The translations under genes and the position numbers were made by a program. Below are positions 1-10,618 of a stretch of 64,000 nt of DNA, piece by piece (the first letter of the stretch is position 1; each line of letters opens with the position of its first letter). The notes below the pieces were generated by a model, which was given only the letters and a program-made list of their open reading frames with translations, was not told where the DNA came from and did not search any database. The DNA is from Tetrastigma voinierianum (lineage: Eukaryota; Streptophyta; Magnoliopsida; Vitales; Vitaceae), in NCBI GenBank assembly GCA_016808115.1, contig JAEQBH010000734.1, positions 248,001 through 312,000 on the forward strand, written 5' to 3'.

Positions 1-201
1 AAAACCAACCCCTTGTTATCACAACCCCAATATCAAAATTACAATCACCAGTGTAAACCTCAGTATTAGTCATTTCTACGAAGAAAACCCATCCTTGTGG
101 ATGATCTTAGAGCCGCTATACTATAGTAGTGATGCTACGGTAGCATGAGGTATTAGGTTATAAATTTTGTTGATTTAGAATACCCTATGGGCAATGAATC
201 A
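1..201 (+). mobile_element. Family A LTR, 3' end only (copy A0)
   Basis: The stretch matches the last 200 bp of the complete family A LTR at 4546-5792: the AAGAAAACCCATCC block, the CACTATAC...GCTACGGTAGCATGAGG block, then ATTTTGTTGATT and the terminal AATGAATCA. The rest lies off the left edge. Its outer end falls inside the stop-codon end of the ORF at 199-612, so this LTR appears to have inserted into that reading frame. Confidence 0.8.
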
Positions 202-612
202 GGTGACCATGTCTTCTATAATGTTTGCGTCCATTTCTAGAGCTTCACTATCCCTCTTAATTTCTTCATTTAATGCAAGAAATAACTCTTCATCCAATGG
301 TTTCCAGAATTGCTCTTCATAATAGGAATTTGAACTTCCTTGACTTTGCATAATTGGATTTCCATAGGGGAAATTGTCATATATCCCCCAAAACCGAATG
401 ATCATAGCTTGGCATATAGTTGTGGGGTTGAGAGTAGTAACCCGCATTGTTGTTGAAATGATCCCCCCTTCAAAATTATAGGTTTGTTGGCTCACAGGGG
501 CTTGTGCTTGCATTGCGATAGTATCCTCCCATATTGGTTCTTTTGAGTTCATGTGAGAAGCATAATGATTCTGAAGGGTATAGAAAAACTCGTTTATCGC
601 TGCATCAAACAT
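199..612 (-). pseudogene. Leader-proximal ORF of element D (unknown, gag-like position)
   Basis: A 137-codon open frame reads leftwards from an ATG at 612, about 180 bp downstream of the last PBS-like motif of element D, where gag begins in Ty3-type elements. I do not recognise the protein. It is acidic toward its end (EELFLALNEEIKRDSEALEM) and has no zinc knuckle, signal peptide or membrane segment that I can see. The frame ends exactly where the family A LTR end (1-201) begins, so the stop codon is supplied by the inserted LTR and the original protein was probably longer. It could be the N-terminus of a diverged gag or a lineage-specific leader protein. Confidence 0.5.
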
Positions 613-789
613 TATGCTTTGTACCTTCCATAAAAATACAAAATAAAAAAATGGAGTAAACTAGCTACAAATAAGATGCAAATAAAAATAAGAAAAGAGA
701 ATAAATATCATCAAACAAAAAGAAAATTGTTAGTTCTCAAATTCGCAAACTTCACTTTTGCTAGAATATCAATCCAAAAACAAAAAATT

Positions 790-949
790 GTACAATCCCC
801 GGCAATGACGACAAAAACTTGTTAGTCAAATTTCTAGCACGAGTAACAAAGACTCGTTAAGTCCCTAAAGACGGTGCCAAAAACTTGTTTGCTTGTTGGT
901 GTAGCATGCAAAAATTCATTGAGTCCCCGACAATGGCTCTAAAAACTTG
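790..949 (-). repeat. Three successive PBS-like motifs of element D
   Basis: Read on the minus strand, three blocks at 921-949, 861-887 and 790-821 each begin CAAGTTTTT and continue into a variant of the tRNA-Asp PBS: AGAGCCATTGTCGGGGAC, GGCACCGTCTTTAGGGAC and GTCGTCATTGCCGGGGAT. They are spaced about 60-70 bp apart. The first lies just inside the LTR end at 959, where a PBS belongs. The others look like diverged duplications of the PBS neighbourhood. Confidence 0.7.
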
Positions 950-958
950 TTTTCTAAT

Positions 959-2710
959 TGCAAGTGCACAGGCCACACGAGTAATACAAGGGTGTCAATA
1001 AAGAACAGAGATCGTTCCCACAAGGACTGTAGGTTTTATGGTGGATTGAGTACCACAACTACTAGATTAGTTCACTATCTAAGCATCTATATGGTTTGAG
1101 AAAGAGTTCTAAAAATAATACAAACAAAACTAACAAAATAATAGTTGATTTGTGAAAACTGGATTGAATTGACTAAAATAGAGAGAAAACTATTTATAGG
1201 GGAACTTGGGTTGGTCATCGTCATTGATGCCTGAGGATTTATCTAGGTAAGGCCCGGGTTAGGTTGGTCTGAGGACTTGGTACAAGGATCCCACTTTTGT
1301 GTTCCCCCTTGTGTTCTATCACACTAACCACCTATTCACAGTTACGACCTAGATACGTCCTTCTAGGTCTTTAGGGTGATACTTTTCTACGGAATTTTTC
1401 CCCGGGAGCTCTATTGGTCATAGTTACGTACTTGTAATAAAGATGCTCAGACTTAGTTTGGATTGCTCACTGTTACATCCTTGCAATCCTCACTTAATAC
1501 ATTTAGTGTCCCCTCCTAGTGATATCCACTTAGTACTAGACCTTTCTAATTCCCTAAGCCTTTTTAACTAGGTTAATTCAAATCCCGATTAATTAATTAA
1601 TGCCTTAAGAGACTCGGAACCAAATTTTAGGGCTTAGTCCAAGCGTCATCGAGGGATGTCTAAGTAAAGCATTCAAGGATTCTACTGGTCAGCATGCAAA
1701 GTACTTAATCTGCCATCCCATTGTTCCATGATCTAATGTCAAGCACCAGAAATCAAGTATAAATAACTCAACCAACTCAGTGATGAAACAAACCTAATAT
1801 CACAATCAACAACCAACCCCATAGAATGATTAATAACATTTCAGCCACAAATCACCAAATCATGTTATGAACAAAACATAAACCATGTAGAACTTAAACA
1901 TATGCATGATATAGAAATACAAAGAAGAGACGTTTGAAAATATATTCCAATCCTAGCTCCAAGCTGAAATCCACACTCCATAAGGTTGTTCTTCAAACAA
2001 TATTCAATTTCAAAGTAGGTTCTTCACAAATCCAAACCTAAATATAAGAAATCTAAAGAAAGCCTAATATAAAAATGGAACAAAACTTCAAGAGAGCAAA
2101 CCCTAGAGAAGAGCCTCCTCTTTAAAATTTAGAACCCTAATCATAAAAGATAATTATGAATATATACCTTTCGAAAAATGGACAAAAATGGGCCCAAACA
2201 TGGAAATGTTCTGGGCTAGAGCTACACTGGGTTGTGAAAGTAAATGGTTTATGACAGACCCCATCTTTAAGTGGAATCACGCTCTGCACAAGGACCTACG
2301 CCTTCTCTGCGACTGGGCCACAACCTCACTCGAATGTTGGCTTCTTCGGGGCGTGTTGCAGGAGCATCACAAGAATCGACTTATATTGCATGTTGGCTCA
2401 GGACCGAGTTTATAGTTGTGAGCCAGGTCGTGACTTCACCGAGTGTTGGTTTCACATGTAGCCTTCCTCTTTTACTCTACAGTCGTGACCGTGGTCATTT
2501 GAGGTCATGATCGTGAATGCTTCACTACATAACTTTCTCATTTCTCGCACGAATTTCTTGGTTTTTGTCTCATTTTCTTCGTTTATGCAAAATACGCAAT
2601 TCTAGGAGGTTAGACATGAAAATGGGTAATAAGAGTGCTAAGTTAGCATCAAATACATGAATTATTCTATGTTTTGCACCGATAAAAGCTAACCTAAAGC
2701 CCACTTAACA
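959..2710 (-). mobile_element. LTR of element D (Ty3-type, minus strand)
   Basis: On the minus strand the block opens TGTTAAGTGGGCTTTAGG at 2710 and closes GTGCACTTGCA at 959, a TG...CA pair 1,752 bp apart, followed by PBS-like motifs. Near its 3' end it has the phrase TTGTGGGAACGATCTCTG, a turn of phrase common in Athila/Tat-group LTRs. Positions 2230-2520 contain short GTCGTGACC / GGTCATGATC / GTCACGAC-like words, a weak version of the word patches seen elsewhere. It is the 5' LTR of an element whose interior runs left and is cut by copy A0. Confidence 0.65.
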
Positions 2711-3235
2711 GTTGTTCAAGAGTAATTGGAACTTGAGTAGTGGACTATAACCAATTTATAATATGACGTGAAAGGTGGAGTTTCTATATGATCGTGAACA
2801 TGAATTAAATCCCTAAATCGATCCCTCCCACTGATCATGTATTTCAAGAAACTTAGCGTTCCTTGATTCCACAATCCTAGTCGAATGAGATGGACAGTAA
2901 AATTGATAACCCTTAGATGTTCTAGCATAGCGAATAAAGAAACCATTAAGTGTCCTTAGGTCTAACTTCTTCTCATATGGATTATATATTCTCACCTTAG
3001 ACAGACAACCCCAAATGCGCATATGTCGCAAACTCGATTTCTAACCTTTCCATAACTTAAAAAGTGTCTTCGGCACGACCTTAGTTAGAACTTGGTTTAA
3101 TATATACGTTGTCGTCTTAAGTGCGTCAGTCCATAAAAACATAGGAAGATTGGAATTTCTAAGCATAATCTACATCATGTCCATTAAAGTTCGATTTCTT
3201 CTTTTGACTACACTATTCTTCCCCGAAGAATTAGT
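2711..3235 (-). pseudogene. Ty1/copia integrase C-terminal fragment
   Basis: Minus-strand translation gives, in order, VVKRRNRTLMDMM (the integrase motif after the catalytic core), FLWTDALKTTTYILNQV, then the SH3-like segment with RIWGCLSKVRIYNPYEKKLD, GFFIRYARTSKGYQFYC and STRIVESRNAKFLE. This order is diagnostic of copia polyproteins. The frame has internal stops (after LMDMM, after FKLWKG and after QWEGSI). The gag, protease, integrase core and RT are missing. The fragment is cut sharply at 3235, where an LTR-like start (TGATGAGT) begins, and at 2711 by the element D LTR. Confidence 0.88.
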
Positions 3236-3695
3236 GATGAGTCTAATATTCATCTGTTTTTAAGCCCAATTTTCATGAAATTTTAAGGCTTAAAAGTTCA
3301 ATTTAATGTAAAATCATGGAGCATTCACCTAGATTTATGTTTTGCAGGAAATTAAGGAAAAGAAACAAAAATCAACAAAAAAGTAACATAAATTAGCATT
3401 GTGCAGCAAAGGCACCGATGTCGCAACATTGCCACTACATCGGTTGAAGTGGGAAAAGCAGAAAATACCAATGTCACGACATCACCACGACATCGACTGT
3501 GACATCATGCATGACTGTTGAACTCTAAGTCAATGTCATGACATCAGGAATGACTTAAACACTAGAGACCTCAACTTGCAATGTTGTGACATTGACACGA
3601 CATCAGTTGAAACAATTAGCACTAAAGGATCAATGTTTCAACATCACAACAACAATGTCGCGACATCATATCAGAGCAGTTGATTCTTGTCCCAG
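3236..3695 (+). mobile_element. LTR 5' fragment, family E
   Basis: The block opens TGATGAGTCTAATATTCATC, a TG start with a small inverted repeat (GATGA...TCATC). The opening is similar to that of the long LTR at 14813 (TGATATGAGTCTTAAACTCATC), so it is probably the U3 part of a related LTR. It truncates the copia scrap on the left and is itself truncated by a family A LTR on the right. No coding potential is seen. Confidence 0.5.
3412..3672. repeat. Palindromic word patch, ATGTCGYGACATC type
   Basis: About ten spaced variants of a self-complementary word occur here (ATGTCGCAACAT, ATGTCACGACATC, AATGTCATGACATCA, AATGTTGTGACATTG, AATGTCGCGACATCA). The spacers between them are unique sequence of unequal length, so this is not an ordinary tandem satellite. 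Confidence 0.75.
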
Positions 3696-4505
3696 TGGGG
3701 TATTAATCAACAAAATTTATAACCTAATACCTCATACTAGCGTAGCATAGCTACTACAGTATAGTGGTTCTAGGATTGTCCACATAGATGGGTTTTCTCA
3801 GGGAAATGATCAATGTGCTGAGGCTGGCATCGGTGAATTCGGCCTGATACTGGGGCTGATAAAAAAAGTTGGTTTTGATGGTTAAAACTAAAAATAAAAT
3901 GGATTAAAATATGGAAAGAAGTCCCTTGAAGTATCGGGTCACTAGGCTTAGGTTCCTTAGGTAAATTAGGGGTTTTCCGGGCCTTTTCCTCGCATTACGG
4001 AGGATAACATATAGGTATCTCCCGAATCGGTCGGCCATTAGCTTATAAAACCTAATTCTCATTAAATATCCTTTGAAATGGGCATTCACTCCCATTACGG
4101 TCCGCATAGTAAAACATGTCTCCTTGACTCACCTTCCAATTGCCTGGTATATCAGTGATAATTCATAAACATCATTGATTCAGCATTGGCATCCAATGAG
4201 CCTTGAGAGCATACCAAATACCAACCATTCAAGGTGACTCGAAGGGATCAAAACCTAAAGTTGAAGGAAAGAACATTAATGACAGTGAGTACCTACTTTA
4301 AAAACATGAAAACCCTTGGTTTTTTGTAGGTTCCTTTTCTCGGTGCCCCTTTACTTCAAGGAGGGAGGAGATTTAGTCACACATCCTCTGAAAAATCATC
4401 CTCAAAGGGTGTTTAGCTAGTGAGAAAAAAGATAAAGAAAATGAAAGAAACTGAAAGAAACTAGGAGCTTCTCGAACAAGCTTCCCCAAAAACAATTTTT
4501 TGATA
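3696..4505 (-). mobile_element. Family A LTR fragment (A1), R/U5 part
   Basis: Reverse complement matches the downstream two-thirds of the family A LTR: the AATCAACAAAATTTATAACC terminal block, the GTATAGTGG...GATGGGTTTTCT block, a degenerate form of the CCTCGCGTTGGGGAGGATGACC block, then a CTTGAGTTGTCATCC-like segment. The outermost ~10 bp and the whole U3 are missing. It lies head to head with the complete LTR starting at 4546. Confidence 0.8.
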
Positions 4506-4545
4506 ATCGAATTTTGTCTCATACAAAGTCTTCTATGGGTATTAT

Positions 4546-5792
4546 TGATTACTACCCAAATAGTGCTATTTTACACCCTCGTTAATATAGGTTTTGAGCA
4601 CTTTTTGTGTAGTAATCACCCTAATTAACCCAATTGGCATGTTAAGACTCAGCAAGGCCATTTAATCAAATTCTTGTGGCAAGTTTGGTTGTTTTAGGGA
4701 GACACAGTCTCTGGAGGACGTGGATTCAAGTCAAGGAATGAAGAGTCCAATGCAAAGCAAGACTCTAAGCCATAAGAAGAGAGGAGAAAGAGCGTAAAAG
4801 AGCTCCCGCAAAGGCCCTCGCGCCTACTACAAAATCTGGATGGGCATTACGGTTTCGTAGTGTCATAAATTTTGCAACCTCGCTTATTAATCGTCTTACC
4901 GCTTGCCTTTTGACTTTTGTCACTTTTTGATTGTCTTCCATTAGTCCCCATTGTAATAGTGTTTATGCTTTGGTTATTTTGGTAATTTGTATTAGGATTT
5001 ATTATAAAGCCCCTAAATAAGATACATTGTAAGGGGAATTTTTTTTTGGATCACATGTAGTTTCATGAAGCTTTCAAAAACTCCCACTCTTTTTCATTTT
5101 CTATTCTCTTCTCTCACTTTCTCACTAGGCAAACAGCCTAGGAGGATGACAACTAAGAGGATGAGTGGCTAGAATCTCTTTCTCCTTTAAGAGGAAGGTC
5201 ACTGGGCAACGGAGATGTGGTAAATTGAGGTTTCTCATGTTCTTAAAACAAGTATTCATTGTCATTTTAGGGTTTAGTGGATGCTTATTGCTAGATCCAC
5301 TAAGATTCATTAGTTATCATCTATTAGTCATTGGAAGGTGAGTCAAGGAGACTTGTTTTGCACTGTCTAAGACCACTTCAGTGAATACCATTTTCCAAAG
5401 GATAGTTATTAAGGGTTAGGTTTTATAGCTAAATGATAAGTTCCAGTTCGGGAGATGACTATAGGTCATCCTCCAACGCGAGGAAAAGTGGCCCAAGAAC
5501 CCCGCCCATTAGAACCCAAAAACCCAAGAGTCCGATACAAGTAGATTTCTTTATATTTTACTTCATTTTTACTTTATGTTTTCAAACATTACCCCTCACT
5601 TTTTTTTACCAAACCATAAAATCCAAAACAAATTAACCAGTTTGAACCTCACTGCAAGTGATTTGTGCGAAGAAAACCCATCCCTGTGTTCGACCATAGA
5701 GCCACTATATAGCAATAGCCATGCTACGGTAGTAGGAGGTATTAGGTTTATAAATTTTGTTGATTCCGGATACCCCACCGTGCCACGAATCA
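4546..5792 (+). mobile_element. Complete family A LTR (A2), 5' LTR of element P1
   Basis: The 1,247-bp block opens TGATTACTACCC and closes TGCCACGAATCA, mutually inverted ends typical of an LTR, and is followed after two bases by a PBS. The first 73 bp (4546-4618) fold on themselves: CAAATAGTGCTA pairs imperfectly with GAGCACTTTTTG and TGATTACT with AGTAATCA. A TATA box lies at 5003. The U3 stretch 4700-4960 is where other copies carry their word patch; here words are sparse. Confidence 0.85.
5003..5009 (+). promoter_or_regulatory. TATA box of LTR A2
   Basis: TATAAAG followed by CCCCTAAAT lies mid-LTR. The equivalent TATAAAAGCCCC is present at the same place in copies A3, A5 and A14, so it is the likely Pol II core promoter of family A. 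Confidence 0.6.
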
Positions 5793-5794
5793 AA

Positions 5795-5812
5795 TGGCGC
5801 CATTACCGGGGA
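5795..5812 (+). other. Primer-binding site of P1 (tRNA-Asp type)
   Basis: TGGCGCCATTACCGGGGA begins two bases after the LTR. It differs at two positions from the complement of the plant tRNA-Asp 3' end (TGGCGCCGTTGCCGGGGA), the primer used by Athila-type elements. Confidence 0.85.
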
Positions 5813-5989
5813 TGGTGCCTAAGTGCAAATGATGAACTGTTGAACACTTGTGATCCTCATCACAAGTTCTGGTTAATTTTCCATTGTTAATTTGTTTTTT
5901 TTTTTTTTTAAAGAGCTAAAATCGTTAGGTAGGATTGTTCTTTATTGTCTCGTGTTTGCCCTGTTCTTGCTGCAGGAATGCATGTCTCA

Positions 5990-6828
5990 GTGAATTTGAA
6001 TACTGACCAAATGGAATATCAAGAGGGAGAGCAACACAACAAGACTGGGCGGGAGAGAAACCCTAATGCATATAGGTCCGCTGAGGGATTTACATAATTC
6101 TCCATGGATGAGTGCACCCTTTGGCACTATTCCTCCAACTAATGCACCATATGGCAGTACTTACAACCATAGTTAGGGGAACCACCCAAATTTCTCATGG
6201 TAACCAAGACCTTCACAATATGCACCTCCTGATCCTCCATATTATGCTTCAACTCCTCATCCACCACAACCACCACGGTCAAATTCTTTAGTTAAACAAG
6301 TAATACTGAACTTCTGCAAACTGGTGGATAATTTTGTAAAGGAGCAAAAGGCAGTGAATGTGCAGTTGACTCAATGGGTAAAAGAGTAGAAAGCAGTGAA
6401 TGTCCATGCTAACTAGAGAATCAACACTGTGGAAAGCACATTGAACAAGAAGATTGAGAACCTGCAGTCTGATATTGCCCAAAAATTTGATACCCTGTAG
6501 TACTCCATTTCAAGGCTTACCAATAGCAACATGTTTATCCAGAGGAGGAGAATCGAGAGGAAGAGTGCTTGATTGGCACCATTTTGGGTGAGCAAGCTCA
6601 ACTGCAGCAGCTTGAGGAGGAATTGATAGAGGATCCAACAGAAGCTTCTGAGGAACTACAGGATGTCCTAGAATTATGTGTTGTCTAAGGGCCATGGAGA
6701 AGAAAAGAAGGAATCCTTCCCTTGTTGACTGGGGAAGGCAATGGGAAGGAAACAGTTGAAGAGCCCCAAAAGCTTAATCTTAAACCACTTCCCACAAAAT
6801 TGGATCCTAGTGCCACTACCCAAGCCTG
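5990..6828 (+). pseudogene. P1 gag remnant, core deleted, joined to start of pol
   Basis: In several frames the translation runs: an N-terminal gag segment (NPNAYRSVRDLHNSPWMSAP), then directly the post-core linker (APYGSTYNHSWGNHPNFSW), a coiled-coil-like stretch rich in VKEQKAVN, then an acidic tail ending EEPQKLNLKPLPTKLD, the protease-to-RT linker signature of Athila/Tat pol. The Retrotrans_gag core and the whole protease that should lie between these parts are absent. At least six stops or frameshifts interrupt it. The related element P2 (9652-10618) has the same gag-N to linker junction, so the deletion predates both copies. It is cut at 6828 by other repeats. Confidence 0.75.
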
Positions 6829-6872
6829 TTGGAATCCAACGATAAGAAAACGCAGCGGAAATAAAACTCTTT
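6829..6872 (+). mobile_element. Short copia-LTR-like scrap
   Basis: TGTTGGAATCCAACGATAAG followed by AAAACGCAGCGGAAATAAAA resembles the opening of many plant copia LTRs. Only about 44 bp are present, wedged between the P1 remnant and LTR A3. I cannot exclude chance. Confidence 0.35.
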
Positions 6873-7688
6873 TATGCCAAAATTGTTGAGTTGATCCAAG
6901 CATAAAGAATTCGTGGTTTAACTCAATTTACGTGATCGTAAAACCGTATGGAGAAGAAAGCAAAAAGTAGAAGAAAAATCGAGAACCGAAATTTGTAAGA
7001 TTAAGTAAATTTAACCTACAAAATTTCACAAAGCTGCGAATTCTCCCCGCAAACTGCTCATCCCGTGACCGTGACTCCCCTCGCGCCTTTTACTTTTTGA
7101 CTTTTTTTTGCCTCTTTGGTTTTCTTTTCGTTTCCCAATGTAATAGTGTTTGCTATGTTATTTTGGTAATTTGTAAAGGGGTTTGGCTATAAAAGCCCCT
7201 AAGCCAAGCACTATAAGGGAATCTTTTTCATTAATAAAATTTCTTTTTGGCGAGAAGCTTTCAGCTCTCTAGCCTCTTTTTTTTCTGCTTCATTTTCTCA
7301 CCCTTTCTTCCACTTTCTCGGCTACCAAACACCCCTTGAGGATGACAACTCAAGGGATGGTTGGCTAAACCCCCTCCATCCTTGAAGAGGAGGGCTACTA
7401 GGAACAGCTTTGAGGTAAAATTTTGGTTCTCCTGTTTTTAACGCAAGAAGTTATTAGAATTTATGTTTCTATATTTAAACTGTAGTTTAAATCATCTCGA
7501 GATGCCTTGATCGATCAAAGATTCTCGCAAACTTTTCAGTTCAGTGATGCTTATTGCTAGATTCATTGAGATTCGCCTTGTTGTCTTCTCGTGAGTCACT
7601 GTGAGGGTAGATCAGGGACATGTTTTCATCAATCTCGAGATATTTATGCTTAATAAATGCTTCTGTTTTAAAAGAAAATTAGGTTGTG
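6873..7688 (+). mobile_element. Family A LTR (A3), first part; 5' LTR of P2
   Basis: The LTR is missing its hairpin start. It resumes at CTTTTATGCCAAAATTGTTG and carries a word patch at 7015-7090 (AAATTTCACAAAGCTGCGAA...CCCCGCAAACTG), a TATA box, the polypyrimidine tract and the CTTGAGGATGACAACTCAAG hairpin. It is interrupted at 7688 by the nested LTR A4 and continues at 8968. Confidence 0.85.
7188..7195 (+). promoter_or_regulatory. TATA box of LTR A3
   Basis: TATAAAAG lies within TTTGGCTATAAAAGCCCCTA, itself nearly palindromic (GGCT...AGCC). This is the same context as A5 (13069) and A14 (63870). Confidence 0.65.
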
Positions 7689-8967
7689 TGATTAGTACCC
7701 AAAAAGTGCCATTTTGAACCCTATTTATTATAGGTTTTGAGTGCTTTTTGTATACTAATCTTCATTCTAATTAACCCGATTTGTACATTAAGGTCCCCTC
7801 ATATTCTACTCGATCGATTTTGTGGCAAATTTTGCGCTTTTATGAGCTAATTATGCCAAAATTGTGAGTCAATCCTAGCACGAAGAATTAAAGTCATACT
7901 TAGCATTGCAAATCAAAAACTAGAGGAAAGAATAAGAGAAAATAGAAGAAATTGCACCAACGCAGTTGCTTTCCTCGCGCACTGTGCATCCCGAACACTC
8001 GTTCCTCCAAAGAGCTTGCCCGCTTGGACGCTTTAGCTTTTGTTACAATTCTTGGTTTTTCTCCTTTCTACCCTTTGTCAATCACTTATGTTTGATTGTA
8101 TGGCATTCACTTGGTTTGTAAGGCTACATAAGCCATTGGTATACACTGTTGGAGGGGGACGATTTTTTGCTGTGAATAAAGTTAGGGTTCCAGTTCTCCC
8201 ATTTTTCCCTTTTCTCTCATTTTCTCTCCCTTTCTCGGCCACCAAACACTCCTCTAAGGATGGTCGGCTAGGCCTCTTCCTCCTTGAAAAGGAAGGCCAT
8301 CGGGCAATCTGGCTTGGAGGTAACGCACGGTCCTCTCTGCTTTTAACGCACGATTTGGTGGTTGCTTGCTCCCGTCTTCTCACTTAGGTTAAAATCTCTT
8401 AAGCATGCCTCTTTACTCGTGCATTTGGCAAGCTGGGTTCAATACTGGATACTTCACTAGATCCATTGAGGCTCATTAGTTGTCTCCCGCTTAGTTATCG
8501 TGGGATTAGGGTTTTTGAGATGTGTTTTCATACTATTAGGAACATTTATTCATTTAAATGCTATGTTTCAAAAGGAAAAATCATAGTTTAGTTTTTAAAG
8601 CTAAATGAAGATCCGGTTCGGGAAACGACTATATGTCATGCTCCCCAACGCGAGGAAAAAGACCCGAGGACATGTTAGTTCAAAACCCTAACCTGGGGCA
8701 CCCGAGACTTCAAGGAGTTCTTTTCTTATTTTTCTTCATTTTATTTTCAGTTTTAAACCCCAAAACTTCACTGTTTTTAACCAAACCTGAAAATCCAAAT
8801 TTCATTCACCAATTTTTGCCTTCACTTTTAGTCATTTGTGCGAAGAAAACCCATCCCCGTGTTCGAACCTAGACTCAAGATAATTGGCAGAGCTTGACTA
8901 CGGCGAGGAGGAACAGCAGGGACAAATTTTGTTGATTCCAGATCACCCTACTGCGGGTACCGAATCA
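7689..8967 (+). mobile_element. Complete family A solo LTR (A4) nested in LTR A3
   Basis: It opens TGATTAGTACCCAAAAAGTG and closes GGTACCGAATCA (1,279 bp). The first 73 bp form the family hairpin. TTAGGTT occurs on both sides (7680-7685 region and 8968-8974), consistent with a target duplication inside the host LTR's TTAGGGTTTAGTTTT block. No internal domain is attached, so it is a solo LTR. Its word patch (7950-8030) differs from that of the host LTR. Confidence 0.8.
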
Positions 8968-9367
8968 TTAGGTTCGATTTTAAAAGCCAATGAAGATCCT
9001 AGCTCTCGAGAAATGACTATAGGTCATCCTCCTAACGCGAGGAAAGGACCCGAGAAGCTCTCATTTACCTTAGGACCTCAAACCCAAAGAGTCTGATAGT
9101 TTCAAGGAGTTATTTTTCTTATTTTTTCTTAATTTTATTTTCACCGCAAACCACCATATACTTCCACTGCTTTTACAAAACCCAAAATCCAAATCTCTCG
9201 AATTCACCATTTTGAACCTCACTCCGTAAGCCGCCTAGTGCAAAGAAAACCAATCCCTGAGTTCGAACCTAGAGTCACTATACCGCAGCAGTCAGCTACA
9301 GCAGCAAAGGTTTAGGTATTCAAATATTGTTGGTTCAAAGTCGCCTGAAGCACGCTTACGCAAATCA
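8968..9367 (+). mobile_element. Family A LTR (A3), second part
   Basis: The sequence resumes the LTR interrupted at 7688: AATGAAGATCC, the ATGACTATAGGTCATCCTCC palindrome, the AACGCGAGGAAA block, the GAAAACCAATCC block and the end TTACGCAAATCA, then the PBS. Both A3 and A5 share the variant GTTGGTTCA...CACG.TTACG near their ends, which supports their being the two LTRs of P2. Confidence 0.8.
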
Positions 9368-9369
9368 AA

Positions 9370-9388
9370 TGGCACCGCTGCTGCATGG
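9370..9388 (+). other. Degenerate PBS of P2
   Basis: TGGCACCGCTGCTGCATGG sits two bases after the LTR end, followed by TGCCTCTAAGTGCAA as in P1. The GCCGGGGA core has decayed, so priming from this copy is unlikely. Confidence 0.6.
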
Positions 9389-9651
9389 TGCCTCTAAGTG
9401 CAATTGATGAGTTACTGAACACTTGTGATCCCTATCACAAGTCCCGGTGGAATTTCTTTTACTATTTTTTTCTCCCTGTATATATTTTACTATTAGTCTT
9501 TAGTTTCAGCCATGTTTTTAATTTTTTTTGTAGGACTGCATTCAAAGTCAAGTGGTGTTTATTCTATTTTTACAAGTGAATCTTTGTTCCAAAGGTAAGA
9601 AATTCTATGTGTTGATCAAAGCTCGTTGTTCTATAAGAGTCCAATGCTGAA

Positions 9652-10618
9652 TTGAATATTAGTTTGAACCTAATGGAACACCTAGAGGAAGGACAACAGA
9701 GTCAACAACCCGTGGAGAGAAATCCAAACACAAATAGGTCCATGAGGGACTATAGGAACCCTCCACGGATGAGTGTGCCTTCATGCAGGGTGCCTCCAAC
9801 AATTGCACCATATGGAGATGCTTACAAGCCAAGTTGGAGGGACCACCTAAATCTATCAGAGGGATTAGAACCTTTGCAATATGCACCTCATACACATTCA
9901 CAGTATACTTCTTCACCTCAGCTTCAACTACCAAGCTAGTGGGTGACTTTGTGGAACAGCAGAAGACAATCAATGCCCAATTAAGTCAAAGAATTTGCAC
10001 TGTAGAGAGCTCTCTAAACAAAAAATTGGATGTGCTTCAAAGTGACCTTGATCATAAATGACAAACTGCAAAGTGAAATGGATCGAAAAATTTAACAACC
10101 CCGAGTAATTCGCTTGAAGTGCCTTCATCAATCACAAAGATGTTCACCAAGAGGAAGTGAATCCCGAAGAAGACTGCCTGATTGACATCACAGTGGATGA
10201 TCAATGTAAACAGCAAAATGAAGCAATCTCCTTATTGTTGACTAAGGAGGGCAATGGAAAGGAAGCAGGGGAAGAGCCCCAAAAGCTTATCCTTCAACCA
10301 ATCCCCATAAATTTGGATCATAAAGAAGCACCGCCCAACCAACAACCCCACCGCTGCCCACATCCTGCCTACACCTACACCACATGCAACACTTGAAACA
10401 CCTATTGCAAAGACCATCCCATCTCCACTGCCTATGCTGCAAAACTTTAGGAAGTTAATGGCCTCTATTCAAACCTTTGCCACTACATCAAAGACATTGG
10501 CAACTGCTCATGTTGCATGACATAGCGGATGGTTTGGGTGCTGGTTCAGACATAGAGCACCTGGACATCAACAATTCCACTAGCTCCACCAATTCCAACA
10601 ACTGTGCTGCTTTGTAGG
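9652..10618 (+). pseudogene. P2 gag remnant, core deleted
   Basis: The best-preserved frames read NRSMRDYRNPPRMSVPSC (gag N-terminus), then without the Retrotrans_gag core the linker APYGDAYKPSWRDHLNLS (9800-9860), a coiled-coil-like stretch (LVGDFVEQQKTINAQLSQ, about 9942-9995) and an acidic/proline-rich tail with EEPQKLILQPIPINLD at 10270-10320. No zinc knuckle, protease, RT, RNase H or integrase follows; the next recognisable part is the 3' noncoding region. Frames shift several times. The same deletion is seen in P1, so P1 and P2 belong to one non-autonomous lineage that would need gag and pol from elsewhere. Confidence 0.75.

Noticed and set aside
5795..5812. tRNA-Asp gene fragment
   Set aside because: Only the primer complement is present, in PBS position two bases after an LTR; there is no cloverleaf.
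8040..8387. 115-codon plus ORF with a hydrophobic start, looking like a signal peptide
   Set aside because: It is LTR A4 transcript-start sequence (TATA region, pyrimidine tract, leader) and is not open in other LTR copies.
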